Source of the DNA: Flavihumibacter solisilvae
GTDB taxonomy: Bacteria > Bacteroidota > Bacteroidia > Chitinophagales > Chitinophagaceae
Length of the DNA: 64,000 nucleotides
Assembly (NCBI RefSeq): GCF_000814475.1
Contig: NZ_JSVC01000027.1
Span: 62,001 to 126,000, forward strand
Reading direction: 5' to 3'
Shown: positions 16,660 through 25,899 of the stretch, one piece after another
Layout: the number at the start of each line of letters is the position of its first letter
Numbering within the stretch: position 1 is the stretch's first letter
Notes under the pieces: model-generated
What the model was told of the DNA's origin: nothing
The model's input: only the letters and a program-made list of their open reading frames with translations
Databases searched by the model: none
Made by a program: the position numbers and the translations under genes

Positions 16660-18000
16660 ATGCAAAAATATCTGATTAAAAATACCAGCATCGTAAATGA
16701 AGGAAGCATTATCAACGGCGATCTGTTGATCGAAGATGGCCGCATTGCAAAGATTGCAAGCCAAATCAATGCCACAAATGATGTAAAGGAAATAAATGGC
16801 GAAGGCAGGTTTCTACTGCCCGGCGCCATTGACGATCAGGTTCATTTCCGTGAACCCGGTCTTACGCATAAAGCAAATATCTATACCGAGTCCCGGGCTG
16901 CAGTTGCCGGCGGTGTTACGAGTTTCATGGAAATGAGCAATACTGTGCCACCCGTTTTCTCACATGATCTGCTGGAACAGAAATATGAGATAGGTGCCAA
17001 AAGTTCGCTGGCAAACTATTCGTTTTATATGGGAACCTCGAATGACAATATCGAAGAGGTTCTCAGGACAAACGAAAAGAAAGACAGGGTTTGCGGAGTA
17101 AAGGTCTTTATGGGCTCCAGCACCGGCGGCTTACTGGTTGACAATCCGCTTTCGCTGGAAAAGATCTTCAGTGAGTCGGAACTGTTAATCGCCACGCATT
17201 GCGAGGATGAACGGATAATTAAAAGGAACCTGGAGAAGATGAAGGCTTCCGGCAGGCAGCTTACGGCGGCTGATCACCCCCTGATCCGGGATGAAGAAGC
17301 CTGTTTCGAATCATCTTTCCTGGCAGTTCAGCTCGCCAAGAAACATGACACAAGGCTGCACATCCTTCACATTTCGACTGCGAAAGAACTACAACTGTTT
17401 TCGAATATGCTTCCGCTTGAAGACAAACGTATTACTGCGGAAGTTTGTGTGCATCACCTGCATTTTACCAGTAATGATTACCCGAAATGGGGCAACCTGA
17501 TCAAATGCAATCCGGCGATAAAAGCTCCTGAAAACAGGGAAGCACTGTGGCAGGCGTTGCTGGATGGCCGCCTGGACGTGATTGCAACCGACCATGCTCC
17601 TCACACCTGGGCCGAAAAGCAGGAAGATTACCTGCATGCCCACGCTGGCCTTCCCCTCGTTCAGCATTCCCTGCCTCTTATGTTGAGATATGTTTCAGAA
17701 GGCAGGATCACCATTGAGCAGGTAGCAGATAAAATGAGTCATGCCGTTGCAAAATGCTTTCGGATCCGGGAAAGAGGTTATGTCCGTGAGGGTTATTTTG
17801 CAGACCTGGTTCTTGTTGATCCAAACCAGGGTGAGATTGTGGTGAAAGAAAATATCCTGTATAAATGTGGCTGGAGTCCGCTTGAAGGGACCATTATGCC
17901 TATGGGAATAACGCACACTTTTGTAAACGGACACCTCGCCTATGAAAAGGGAAATTTCGACAACTCCAGGGTGGGTATGCGCATGACGTTTGACAGGTAA
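16660..18000 (+). CDS. pyrC: Dihydroorotase
   Basis: A 446-residue amidohydrolase for the third step of pyrimidine synthesis (carbamoyl aspartate to dihydroorotate). Metal-site motifs are seen in order: DDQVHFREPG at 58-67, GVKVFMGSSTGG, ATHCEDE, LHILHIST and ATDHAPH. The first histidine of the usual HxH pair is Gln60; I recall the DDQVHFR form from other Bacteroidota, so this looks like a clade variant rather than damage. It is divergent from the barrel gene and followed by a MutS-like gene. Confidence 0.92.
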   Translation: MQKYLIKNTSIVNEGSIINGDLLIEDGRIAKIASQINATNDVKEINGEGRFLLPGAIDDQVHFREPGLTHKANIYTESRAAVAGGVTSFMEMSNTVPPVFSHDLLEQKYEIGAKSSLANYSFYMGTSNDNIEEVLRTNEKKDRVCGVKVFMGSSTGGLLVDNPLSLEKIFSESELLIATHCEDERIIKRNLEKMKASGRQLTAADHPLIRDEEACFESSFLAVQLAKKHDTRLHILHISTAKELQLFSNMLPLEDKRITAEVCVHHLHFTSNDYPKWGNLIKCNPAIKAPENREALWQALLDGRLDVIATDHAPHTWAEKQEDYLHAHAGLPLVQHSLPLMLRYVSEGRITIEQVADKMSHAVAKCFRIRERGYVREGYFADLVLVDPNQGEIVVKENILYKCGWSPLEGTIMPMGITHTFVNGHLAYEKGNFDNSRVGMRMTFDR

Positions 18001-18061
18001 GCGATGAACTTATACAATTTCCGGTAAGCAATGAATCCTATAAACCCGTAAATTGAATGCC

Positions 18062-19378
18062 ATGGAAATTGATAAGACCTCGCAACATGATCTGAACATT
18101 TTTCACCCCGAGGAGGAGTTCTCCATTTTTCACCGACTTAATTTTACCAGGACAAGTGAGGGAAAAGAATGGATGAAGCAACTGTTCCTTGAGCCATTCA
18201 GCACTACACGGAACATTGAACAGACGCAACAGGTTCTGAAACTGATCGGAAGCAGGCTGGAACAGTGGCCGGAATCCATCAGCAATGGAACGATTATGGT
18301 CATCGAACGGTTCTTCAGTACCCAGGTTGACACCATTCCCACAGACCATAACCTTTTCAATGGCATAACTTATAAGCTGCTACACGGGCCTGATTTTGCG
18401 ATAGTCCGGTATAGTATCGGCCATTTTGCCGACTTCATTCGTGGCTTCAGGAAACTCATGCAGATTTTCGAAGGGGCTGAGATTCCGCCCAACATGCTGG
18501 CACTTCTTGATAGGGCGGCCTTCCTGGTCAGGGATGAGCATCTGCAGAGTCTTGCAGATCATCCTGCGGAAAAAAAGTTCTCTCCCACCCAGGTCGTATA
18601 TTTCGGCAATTACCTGAGGTACCGGTTTAAGAATGCTGCCCTGGAACTGATCGATATTTATGGACGGCTGGATGCCTGGTACGGAATGGCAACAGCAGTA
18701 AGGCACTTCGGACTCATTTATCCATCAGTGATGCAGACAGAAAAACCGTTCATTGAAACTTCCGGCTTATATCACATTCTGCTGCCTGATCCGGTTTCAT
18801 ATAATTTAACGCTCGACGAGACCCATAATTTCCTGTTTTTAACTGGGGCCAACATGGCAGGCAAAAGCACATTCATCAAATCTGTGGGCGCGGCTGTTTA
18901 TCTGGCACATATCGGTATGGGCGTGCCGGCAAATTCGATGCGTCTTTCACTTTTCGACGGCATATTGAGCAATATCAATGTAACCGATAATATTGTCAAA
19001 GGAGAAAGTTACTTTTTCAATGAAGTACAAAGGATCAAGAATACGATCCTTAAGATCAATGACGGAAGAAAATGGCTGGTGCTTATCGACGAACTTTTTA
19101 AGGGCACCAATGTTCAGGATGCTATGAAGTGCTCTCTCACAGTCATTAAAGGCCTTATCAAAATCAAAGATTCCATCTTTATCCTTTCCACACACCTCTA
19201 CGAGATCGGAAAGGAACTCGAAGATCAGCCCAACATTATCTTCCGGTATTTTGAAACATCTGTCAATGATGAACAGCTTAATTTCAGTTATCAATTAAAA
19301 GAAGGCATTAGCAACGACCGTCTCGGTTACCTGATCCTGAAACGGGAAAAAGTCATTGACCTACTCGAAAAACTTTAG
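18062..19378 (+). CDS. MutS-like DNA repair ATPase lacking mismatch-recognition domain
   Basis: A 438-residue protein with only the lever/core and ATPase parts of MutS. Walker A is TGANMAGKST near residue 260, Walker B is WLVLIDELFKGT, and the SYFFNEVQR and STHLYE segments match the MutS ATPase. The N-terminal mismatch-recognition domain of MutS1 and the Smr nuclease domain of MutS2 are absent, so it is one of the short MutS-related proteins of unknown role. ATG at 18062 is chosen over an upstream TTG. It precedes the M1 peptidase gene by 15 bp and may be co-transcribed. Confidence 0.85.
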   Translation: MEIDKTSQHDLNIFHPEEEFSIFHRLNFTRTSEGKEWMKQLFLEPFSTTRNIEQTQQVLKLIGSRLEQWPESISNGTIMVIERFFSTQVDTIPTDHNLFNGITYKLLHGPDFAIVRYSIGHFADFIRGFRKLMQIFEGAEIPPNMLALLDRAAFLVRDEHLQSLADHPAEKKFSPTQVVYFGNYLRYRFKNAALELIDIYGRLDAWYGMATAVRHFGLIYPSVMQTEKPFIETSGLYHILLPDPVSYNLTLDETHNFLFLTGANMAGKSTFIKSVGAAVYLAHIGMGVPANSMRLSLFDGILSNINVTDNIVKGESYFFNEVQRIKNTILKINDGRKWLVLIDELFKGTNVQDAMKCSLTVIKGLIKIKDSIFILSTHLYEIGKELEDQPNIIFRYFETSVNDEQLNFSYQLKEGISNDRLGYLILKREKVIDLLEKL

Positions 19379-19393
19379 ATCAAACACATTTCG

Positions 19394-21007
19394 ATGAACC
19401 TGATTCAGCGCGGCATCGCTCTTATTTTTTGCTTACTCCCGGTTTCAGTGCCGGCACAATCCTACAATTATAACGATCCGCTTTTGGACGTTCAGCATTA
19501 CCGTTTTGAACTTCAGCTGACGGACACAAGCAACCTGATACGGGGCACCGCCTTTATTGATATCCGGCTGAACCGTGACGCTAAAGAACTGACGCTGGAC
19601 CTTATAGACATGAAGAGTGACGGTAAGGGTATGAAAGTGGAAGCTGTTGCCTTAAATGGAACTGAAACCGGCTTTCAACAAAAGGCGGACAGGATCATAT
19701 GTACCACGAACCAATTGTTAAAGAGCAATACAACCTGCCAGCTGATGATCCGATACCAGGGAGTTCCGGCGGATGGCCTTATCATTTCAACAAACAAGTA
19801 CAATAAACGAACCTTTTTTGCAGACAACTGGCCTAATCGTGCACGCCATTGGCTTCCCGTAAATGACCATCCATCTGACAAAGCCACGGTCGAATTTGTT
19901 GTAACGGCTCCGGACCATTACCAGGTTATTTCAAACGGCATTCAGACAGAAGAGACTAATATTGGAAATGGCTATACAATCACCCACTATAAAGAGAATG
20001 TAGCAATACCTACCAAGGTGATGGTAATCGGCGTGGCAGGGTTTGCTGTCGGTTATGCCGGATCGTCCGGGTGCGTTGAGGTATCCAGCTGGGTGTTCCC
20101 GGAGGAAAAAGAAAAAGGCTTTTATGACTACGCACAGGCAGTTGACATCCTGCCATTTTATATTTCAAATGTTGCAAAATACCCCTTCAATAAGCTGGCG
20201 AATGTTCAGTCTAAAACAATATTTGGGGGGATGGAAAATGCGGGCTGCATTTTTTACCATGAAAACTCAGTGAACGGGCAGCGAAAAGAAGAAGCATTGA
20301 TTTCACATGAGATCGCTCACCAGTGGTTCGGCAACAGTGTTACTGAGAAGCACTGGAGTCACCTCTGGCTCAGCGAGGGCTTTGCCACGTACCTTACCAA
20401 CTGCTACCTGGAACAGAAATACGGCACTGACACATTGCATAAACTTCTGAAGGACCAGCGTAATACTGTCAGCCGGTACAGCTTGAAGGAGCCGGGCCGG
20501 CCGGTTGTTGATTCTCTTGAACAACAATACATGAATCTTCTGAATGCAAACAGTTACCAAAAAGGTGCCTGGTTTCTCCATATGTTGCGCAGGAAGATTG
20601 GTGACGCGGACTTCTGGAAATCGTTGGCCGGATATTATGCTTCATTCGAAGGGAAGAACGCTACAACCCAGGATTTCCGCAGGAGTTGCGAAAATGCAAG
20701 TGGACTGAACCTGGAAGCGTTTTTTAACCAGTGGCTATATCTGCCGGGACAGCCTGAGCTTGAAATAAGCTACCAGTTACAGAAAGGGAACGAAGTTGCA
20801 GTCGTGGTAAAACAAGCGCAAAAGGAACTCTTTGATTTCCCGCTCGAAATTGAGTTTATCGGTGATGGAAGCAGGATAAGAAAAACGTTTATAATCAGGG
20901 AACGGGAAGAAAAAATTCAGGTCAGGCTACAGTTCAGGATGAGCGGGATACAGGTAGATCCAGATACCAATGTACTGGCAACATGGAAAGTAAAATCCGT
21001 TAAATAA
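19394..21007 (+). CDS. M1 family zinc metallopeptidase
   Basis: A 537-residue secreted aminopeptidase. A signal peptide ends near VSVPAQ. The exopeptidase motif GGMENAG is followed by the zinc motif HEIAHQWFGN (His305, Glu306, His309) and the third ligand Glu in LWLSEGFATY. It probably trims peptides in the periplasm. It is short for M1 enzymes, which often have further C-terminal domains; here the catalytic part is followed by a small beta-rich domain only. Confidence 0.92.
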   Translation: MNLIQRGIALIFCLLPVSVPAQSYNYNDPLLDVQHYRFELQLTDTSNLIRGTAFIDIRLNRDAKELTLDLIDMKSDGKGMKVEAVALNGTETGFQQKADRIICTTNQLLKSNTTCQLMIRYQGVPADGLIISTNKYNKRTFFADNWPNRARHWLPVNDHPSDKATVEFVVTAPDHYQVISNGIQTEETNIGNGYTITHYKENVAIPTKVMVIGVAGFAVGYAGSSGCVEVSSWVFPEEKEKGFYDYAQAVDILPFYISNVAKYPFNKLANVQSKTIFGGMENAGCIFYHENSVNGQRKEEALISHEIAHQWFGNSVTEKHWSHLWLSEGFATYLTNCYLEQKYGTDTLHKLLKDQRNTVSRYSLKEPGRPVVDSLEQQYMNLLNANSYQKGAWFLHMLRRKIGDADFWKSLAGYYASFEGKNATTQDFRRSCENASGLNLEAFFNQWLYLPGQPELEISYQLQKGNEVAVVVKQAQKELFDFPLEIEFIGDGSRIRKTFIIREREEKIQVRLQFRMSGIQVDPDTNVLATWKVKSVK

Positions 21008-21045
21008 CGGTTTTTTCCGGCGCCATACCACACTAATTTGCCTCC

Positions 21046-22587
21046 ATGTTAGTGAAGACTTATGGAAGCGCCGTTTACGGGATTGAAGCAATAACAATCA
21101 ATATTGAGGTTAATATTACGTCAGGCACGCATACCTTCCTTGTAGGTTTGCCAGACAACGCCGTCAAGGAGAGCATGCTAAGAGTGGAAAGTGCCATCAA
21201 GTCAAATGGCTTTTATATGCCGAGGACGAAAGTTATTATCAACCTGGCGCCGGCTGACATCAGAAAGTCAGGCTCTGCTTTTGACCTTCCGATTGCGGTT
21301 GGAATTCTGGCAGCTTCTGACCAGATCGTCAATATTCCCGCGCTTGATAAATATATAATAATGGGTGAACTCGGTCTTGATGGAACCATTCAGCCTATCA
21401 AAGGGGCTCTGCCGATTGCCATAACCTCCAGGCGGGAGCGATTTCGGGGCCTTATACTTCCTTCACGCAATGCCCGTGAGGCGTCAATCGTGAATAACCT
21501 CGAAGTGTATGGACTTAATCACCTGAATGAAGTCGTTTCATTTCTCGAAACACCTGAATCCCTGAAACCGGTTCAATGCAATACCCGGGAAGTATTTATT
21601 GAATCAACCAAAGAGCCGGAACCGGACTTCGCAGATGTCCGGGGGCAGGAACACATCAAGCGGGCGCTCGAAATCGCTGCGGCGGGCGGGCATAACGCAA
21701 TACTCATTGGTCCGCCCGGGTCCGGAAAAACCATGATGGCCAGGAGACTGCCTTCCATACTACCTCCACTTACCTTGAATGAGGCCCTGGAAACTACGCG
21801 GATTCATAGTGTCGCGGGCAAGTTGCCTGACAACGCTACATTAATAAGTAAACGCCCGTTCAGATCTCCGCACCATACCATCAGTGATATGGCACTTGCG
21901 GGCGGCGGTGGAATTCCCCAGCCAGGAGAAATTTCGCTTGCACATAACGGTGTACTATTTCTGGATGAACTGCCGGAATTCAGGCGCTCGGCACTGGAGG
22001 TGATGCGGCAACCGCTCGAAGAAAGAAGGATTACCATTTCAAGGGCAAAAGCAGCAATGGAGTTTCCGGCAAGCTTTATGTTAATAGCCTCAATGAATCC
22101 CTGTCCATGTGGCTTTTACAACCATCCGGAAAAAGATTGTAATTGCCTTCCTCCGTTAGTACAGAAATATCTTAATAAGGTTTCCGGTCCATTGCTTGAC
22201 CGGATTGACCTGCATGTTGAAGTAACCCCCGTAACTTTTTCCGAACTCACGGGGGGCCAGTCGCGTGAAGCTTCTGCAGCAATCAGGAAAAGGGTCATAG
22301 ACTCAAGAGAGATCCAGGGAAACAGGTTGATCAATTTTGGGGCAACTTATTGCAATGCCCAAATGGACAACAAAATGGTAAAAGATTTTTGTATTCCGGA
22401 TACAGCAGGGTTAAACCTTTTGCGCAACGCCATGCAACGCCTGAGCCTTTCAGCACGTGCATATGAAAGAATACTCAAAGTCAGCCGTACTATTGCAGAT
22501 CTCGCAGGGTCAGTCAAAATTCTGCCTGAACACATTGCGGAAGCTATACAATTCAGAAGTCTCGATCGGCAAGCATGGGCCGGATGA
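21046..22587 (+). CDS. comM: YifB/ComM family Mg-chelatase-like AAA ATPase
   Basis: A 513-residue protein of the YifB/ComM family. The N-terminal Lon-like domain (residues 1-180) opens with MLVKTYGSAVYGIEA; the AAA module has Walker A GPPGSGKT near 222 and Walker B LFLDELPEF; the C-terminal part has MNPCPCGFYNH, with a Cys cluster, and a helical end. ComM promotes branch migration during natural transformation in some bacteria; other roles remain possible. A TAATTTG sequence five bases before the ATG resembles a degenerate -7 element. It converges on the sugar transferase gene with a 6-bp gap. Confidence 0.92.
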   Translation: MLVKTYGSAVYGIEAITINIEVNITSGTHTFLVGLPDNAVKESMLRVESAIKSNGFYMPRTKVIINLAPADIRKSGSAFDLPIAVGILAASDQIVNIPALDKYIIMGELGLDGTIQPIKGALPIAITSRRERFRGLILPSRNAREASIVNNLEVYGLNHLNEVVSFLETPESLKPVQCNTREVFIESTKEPEPDFADVRGQEHIKRALEIAAAGGHNAILIGPPGSGKTMMARRLPSILPPLTLNEALETTRIHSVAGKLPDNATLISKRPFRSPHHTISDMALAGGGGIPQPGEISLAHNGVLFLDELPEFRRSALEVMRQPLEERRITISRAKAAMEFPASFMLIASMNPCPCGFYNHPEKDCNCLPPLVQKYLNKVSGPLLDRIDLHVEVTPVTFSELTGGQSREASAAIRKRVIDSREIQGNRLINFGATYCNAQMDNKMVKDFCIPDTAGLNLLRNAMQRLSLSARAYERILKVSRTIADLAGSVKILPEHIAEAIQFRSLDRQAWAG

Positions 22588-22593
22588 AGTTTA

Positions 22594-23283
22594 TCAATTA
22601 TTCACCATTCCCAATTTCGGCTCAGCTTTCAAAACCCTAACCATTGGAATTGCGGAAGGTTGCTGAACAGGCTTCTCTTTGGTAAAAATAATTTTTACCA
22701 TTTCCGTGAAAGTGTCAAAGATTATACGCACGTCAAGCATCATATGAGCATTACGAACATAAAATGCATCCCACTGGTAACGATGAAAGACACTGGTAAA
22801 ATCAGGTGCCGGGCCTTTAAAACCCTTCACCTGGGCCATGCCCGTTATTCCTGGCTTCATAATGCTCCTTTCGTCATACCCTTTAATAAGTTCAGCGAAA
22901 CGCAGGTCGTCTGCAAGCATATGTGGCCTCGGTCCTACGACACTCATATTACCAGTAAATACATTAATGAATTGCGGCAGTTCATCAAGGCTGCTGTTTC
23001 GAAGAAACCGGCCCACACGTGTAATCCTCGGATCACCTTCTACGGCCTGCTTTATATCGGCATCTGCATTGATTACCATTGTCCTGAGTTTTAGGCAACG
23101 GAACATTTTTCCATTTTTACCAACTCGTTTCTGTATAAAAAATACAGGACCTCGTGAATCGATCCAGATTACAAGGGAAAGAACAGGCAACAACCAGGAT
23201 AATACAAATACAATTACAAACAAAGAGAAGAACAGATCAAAGGCACGTTTAAATAATAGGTAGTCAGTGCTGCTGGTTTTCAT
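22594..23283 (-). CDS. Polyisoprenyl-phosphate sugar-phosphate transferase (short form)
   Basis: A 229-residue enzyme with one N-terminal hydrophobic segment (about residues 10-42) and the catalytic domain of the PglC/WcaJ family: [28 protein letters not shown] and MSVVGPRPH. It primes glycan synthesis by moving a sugar phosphate to undecaprenyl phosphate. It lacks the large N-terminal membrane and Rossmann-like region of the enzyme at 30923, so the locus has a short and a long priming enzyme. The longer upstream open frame is not supported; ATG at 23283 is used. Confidence 0.9.
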   Translation of the reverse strand: MKTSSTDYLLFKRAFDLFFSLFVIVFVLSWLLPVLSLVIWIDSRGPVFFIQKRVGKNGKMFRCLKLRTMVINADADIKQAVEGDPRITRVGRFLRNSSLDELPQFINVFTGNMSVVGPRPHMLADDLRFAELIKGYDERSIMKPGITGMAQVKGFKGPAPDFTSVFHRYQWDAFYVRNAHMMLDVRIIFDTFTEMVKIIFTKEKPVQQPSAIPMVRVLKAEPKLGMVNN

Positions 23284-23369
23284 AACAGTAACTTTATTGA
23301 TTTCATAAACAGAAGGCCAATGGGCTTCTGACAAGCATCCATCATAAAGCGTTGCGTAACGAATCAAAA

Positions 23370-24686
23370 CTATTGCATTGGAGTAGCGACAAATTTCCTG
23401 CCATATAATAATGCGCATACAATTCCCACTATCACATAACTGAGTAACAGTGACCACAGAATATCGCCTGCGGCGTAACGCATCAGGCATGGGATAACAA
23501 AGAAGAGAGAAACCTGGAATACAAATACGATCCGCTGTTTCATTAGCGGAACCGGCTTTGCAACGACATAGAGGCACACCGATACTGCTGACTCCCCCAT
23601 CACAAGTGCCAGGCCTGCTATCCATGCACCATCTCCGAACAACGCTCCGGAAATTAATGTTAAAAACATTGTGCCAACCCCCGTCAGTGTGCTTATTGCA
23701 AGGGGTCTGTCCCTTCGTTGCAGCATGAGAATTGTGGACTGTGTGTTCAGGAATGCATATATAAGTGCCGCGACACCCGTTAGCTGATAATAATATATGT
23801 ATGGCAGGAAGCGCTCACCGAAGAACAATCTTACGGAAGCGTCCGGAAAGAAAAACAAACCTGAACAGTAGAATAAGGCCACAAGCATGGACAGCTGGTC
23901 AACATTAATATTGACCTTGGGCATTAACATTTCGCGGAGGTAAGCCTGGTGAATGATCCTCACTACTCCCTTGTATATCACGTATAGCTTCAATCCCACA
24001 AAAACCGCATGGGATGCAGCTTCCGGGATAAAATATGGCACGAGGAGCATGAGTCCCAACCCCACCATATACTGGCCCAGCCCCACCAGCCCAAGCACAA
24101 GGCTTTTAACATATAACAAAATATCCCGCCAATATGGGATATTAATAAATGTCACAGAAAGACGGCGCATTATTAACCAGTCAGTTATAAAAAAAACCGG
24201 CATAAGACTTGCAACGAATGCGTAAAGAACTTTGTCAGGTGCAATATGAACTATCACCAACGTGATGCCGTAAGGAATTATCATCCTGAGAAAGGCCATC
24301 AGAGCACCGTATACAGGGTACCCCCTGGCATAAACCGCATAATCCGCGTTAGCGGCCAGCAAAGGCGCTATTAAGAAAACTATATACGATGATTTCCAAA
24401 ATGCAAGCAGGCATATTGGGAGTAACAGTATTGCCATACATATACGCGCAGACTGGTATTGTTTAAGCAGTGATTTCCAGTCGGCGGATATAACCAGTTC
24501 GCGCATTGCCATGGACTGCAATCCAAAAGCAATGACGGAAAGCAACAACTGATAAAATGCATCAGCTTGCACAAAATCAGTAAACGCATCCGCCGCACTG
24601 TTAGCTGCAATGGATTTGATTGCGAAGATGGAGAACAATTGTCCGGCACCAGTCAATATAGCAATTGGAAGTAAACGCCTGATCAT
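23370..24686 (-). CDS. Wzx-like polysaccharide flippase
   Basis: A 438-residue integral membrane protein with about 12 hydrophobic helices, starting MIRRLLPIAILTGAGQLF. It has the general look of MOP-superfamily flippases that move lipid-linked oligosaccharides to the periplasmic side. No short motif fixes the assignment; size, helix pattern and the surrounding glycan genes support it. Its start codon lies 25 bp from the start of the divergent polymerase-like gene, and the longer open frame would overlap that gene. Confidence 0.8.
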   Translation of the reverse strand: MIRRLLPIAILTGAGQLFSIFAIKSIAANSAADAFTDFVQADAFYQLLLSVIAFGLQSMAMRELVISADWKSLLKQYQSARICMAILLLPICLLAFWKSSYIVFLIAPLLAANADYAVYARGYPVYGALMAFLRMIIPYGITLVIVHIAPDKVLYAFVASLMPVFFITDWLIMRRLSVTFINIPYWRDILLYVKSLVLGLVGLGQYMVGLGLMLLVPYFIPEAASHAVFVGLKLYVIYKGVVRIIHQAYLREMLMPKVNINVDQLSMLVALFYCSGLFFFPDASVRLFFGERFLPYIYYYQLTGVAALIYAFLNTQSTILMLQRRDRPLAISTLTGVGTMFLTLISGALFGDGAWIAGLALVMGESAVSVCLYVVAKPVPLMKQRIVFVFQVSLFFVIPCLMRYAAGDILWSLLLSYVIVGIVCALLYGRKFVATPMQ

Positions 24687-24711
24687 GTATGGTAATGCAA
24701 AGGAAATGAAA

Positions 24712-25899
24712 ATGAAAAAACAGCACATCATAATAAACATTTTTTTTACTGTCCTGCTGTTATATTTAATTGCCCCCTGGTTTTTTGAAAAACAGTTTTT
24801 TTTCAATGAACTACTTTCTGCATTTGGCTGTGCAACCCTCATTTATAAAAGAAGGAGCATACCGACCGATAATATTTCGCTCGCCATAATTTTCCTGCTA
24901 TTGCTGGGCGGAGTTCACGCCATTGCATCCCTGTTCCGCATGGATGAACTTTATTATTACCTGAGGAATACCGTTATCGTTTATTCCATATTCGGCTATT
25001 TCGCAGGATACTTCACCTGGAGATACCTGTTCCCTTATATTGAGAAAATCCGCCTGCCGTTAGCAGCGTATAGTGTTACTGGCATTGCATTGAGGGCTCC
25101 GAAATTACTCGTTGAACGATTTGGAATGTCAGCCCTTTTCCCGGTCCTCTTCTATGATGTGGCAGGCAAGTACATTCTGCCTTTGTTGATAGCCTCCAAT
25201 GTGATCTATGCCATTGCATATGACTCATCCACAACGATGATCCTTTCCGCGTTTTACCTGTTTGTCTGGATTGTGCCTGGATACCGGTTCTTTGTTATTG
25301 CAGTGGTTGCCGGGCTGATTGTCTTTTCCATCTTTTTCTGGAAAATGATCCCCAACCTTAGCCTCATTTCCCAACACTATAACCATTTCAATGAACGGGG
25401 AATAAGATCAGTTGTTAATTCCAACCGGATACTTGCGATAGATCCAAACAGTACCTGGCGACTGATTCTTTGGAAACAGTCAATAGTTGACAAGTTTCCG
25501 GAAAACATACCGGGTATAGGTTTCGGAACGCCTATGTACAAATATTACCCTATTGAAGATCACAGGAAAATACCCCAGTTGCCTTATGTAATGGGTGCGC
25601 ACAATTCATTTGTATATGTTTTCGCCAGGCTGGGTATAGGTTTTGTTGCTGCCATCGGGATTATATATCATGAAGTTATGAGAAGCTATTTCCGGATGAA
25701 GCGGTACGCAGGGGAGCGAAAGGAACTACTCCTGTACTACAGTTTTTTCGCAGTAACATTCATCGCCTTATTTAATCCGGCACTTGAATCACCGATATAT
25801 GCAGTCGGATATTGGACCATCCTGGGACTTCTTTCTGCTGCTATACAACATGTAAAAAAAGAAATACCGGAATTCCATGAAAGTCCTGTTTATACATAA
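24712..25899 (+). CDS. O-antigen polymerase/ligase-like membrane protein
   Basis: A 395-residue protein with about ten membrane helices and one large periplasmic loop (residues about 210-310) that includes GIGFGTPMYKYYP and GAHNSFVYVFARLG, the type of loop found in Wzy and WaaL proteins. It probably joins or polymerises repeat units in the periplasm. AAGGA at 24699-24703 favours ATG 24712 over ATGs at 24706 and 24685. Its end overlaps the GT4 start by 23 bp. Confidence 0.78.
   Translation: MKKQHIIINIFFTVLLLYLIAPWFFEKQFFFNELLSAFGCATLIYKRRSIPTDNISLAIIFLLLLGGVHAIASLFRMDELYYYLRNTVIVYSIFGYFAGYFTWRYLFPYIEKIRLPLAAYSVTGIALRAPKLLVERFGMSALFPVLFYDVAGKYILPLLIASNVIYAIAYDSSTTMILSAFYLFVWIVPGYRFFVIAVVAGLIVFSIFFWKMIPNLSLISQHYNHFNERGIRSVVNSNRILAIDPNSTWRLILWKQSIVDKFPENIPGIGFGTPMYKYYPIEDHRKIPQLPYVMGAHNSFVYVFARLGIGFVAAIGIIYHEVMRSYFRMKRYAGERKELLLYYSFFAVTFIALFNPALESPIYAVGYWTILGLLSAAIQHVKKEIPEFHESPVYT

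Noticed and set aside
22594-23625. Long N-terminal extension of the short sugar transferase (343 residues)
   Set aside because: The first 114 residues look random and Cys/Arg-rich; the ATG at 23283 directly precedes the family's membrane segment.
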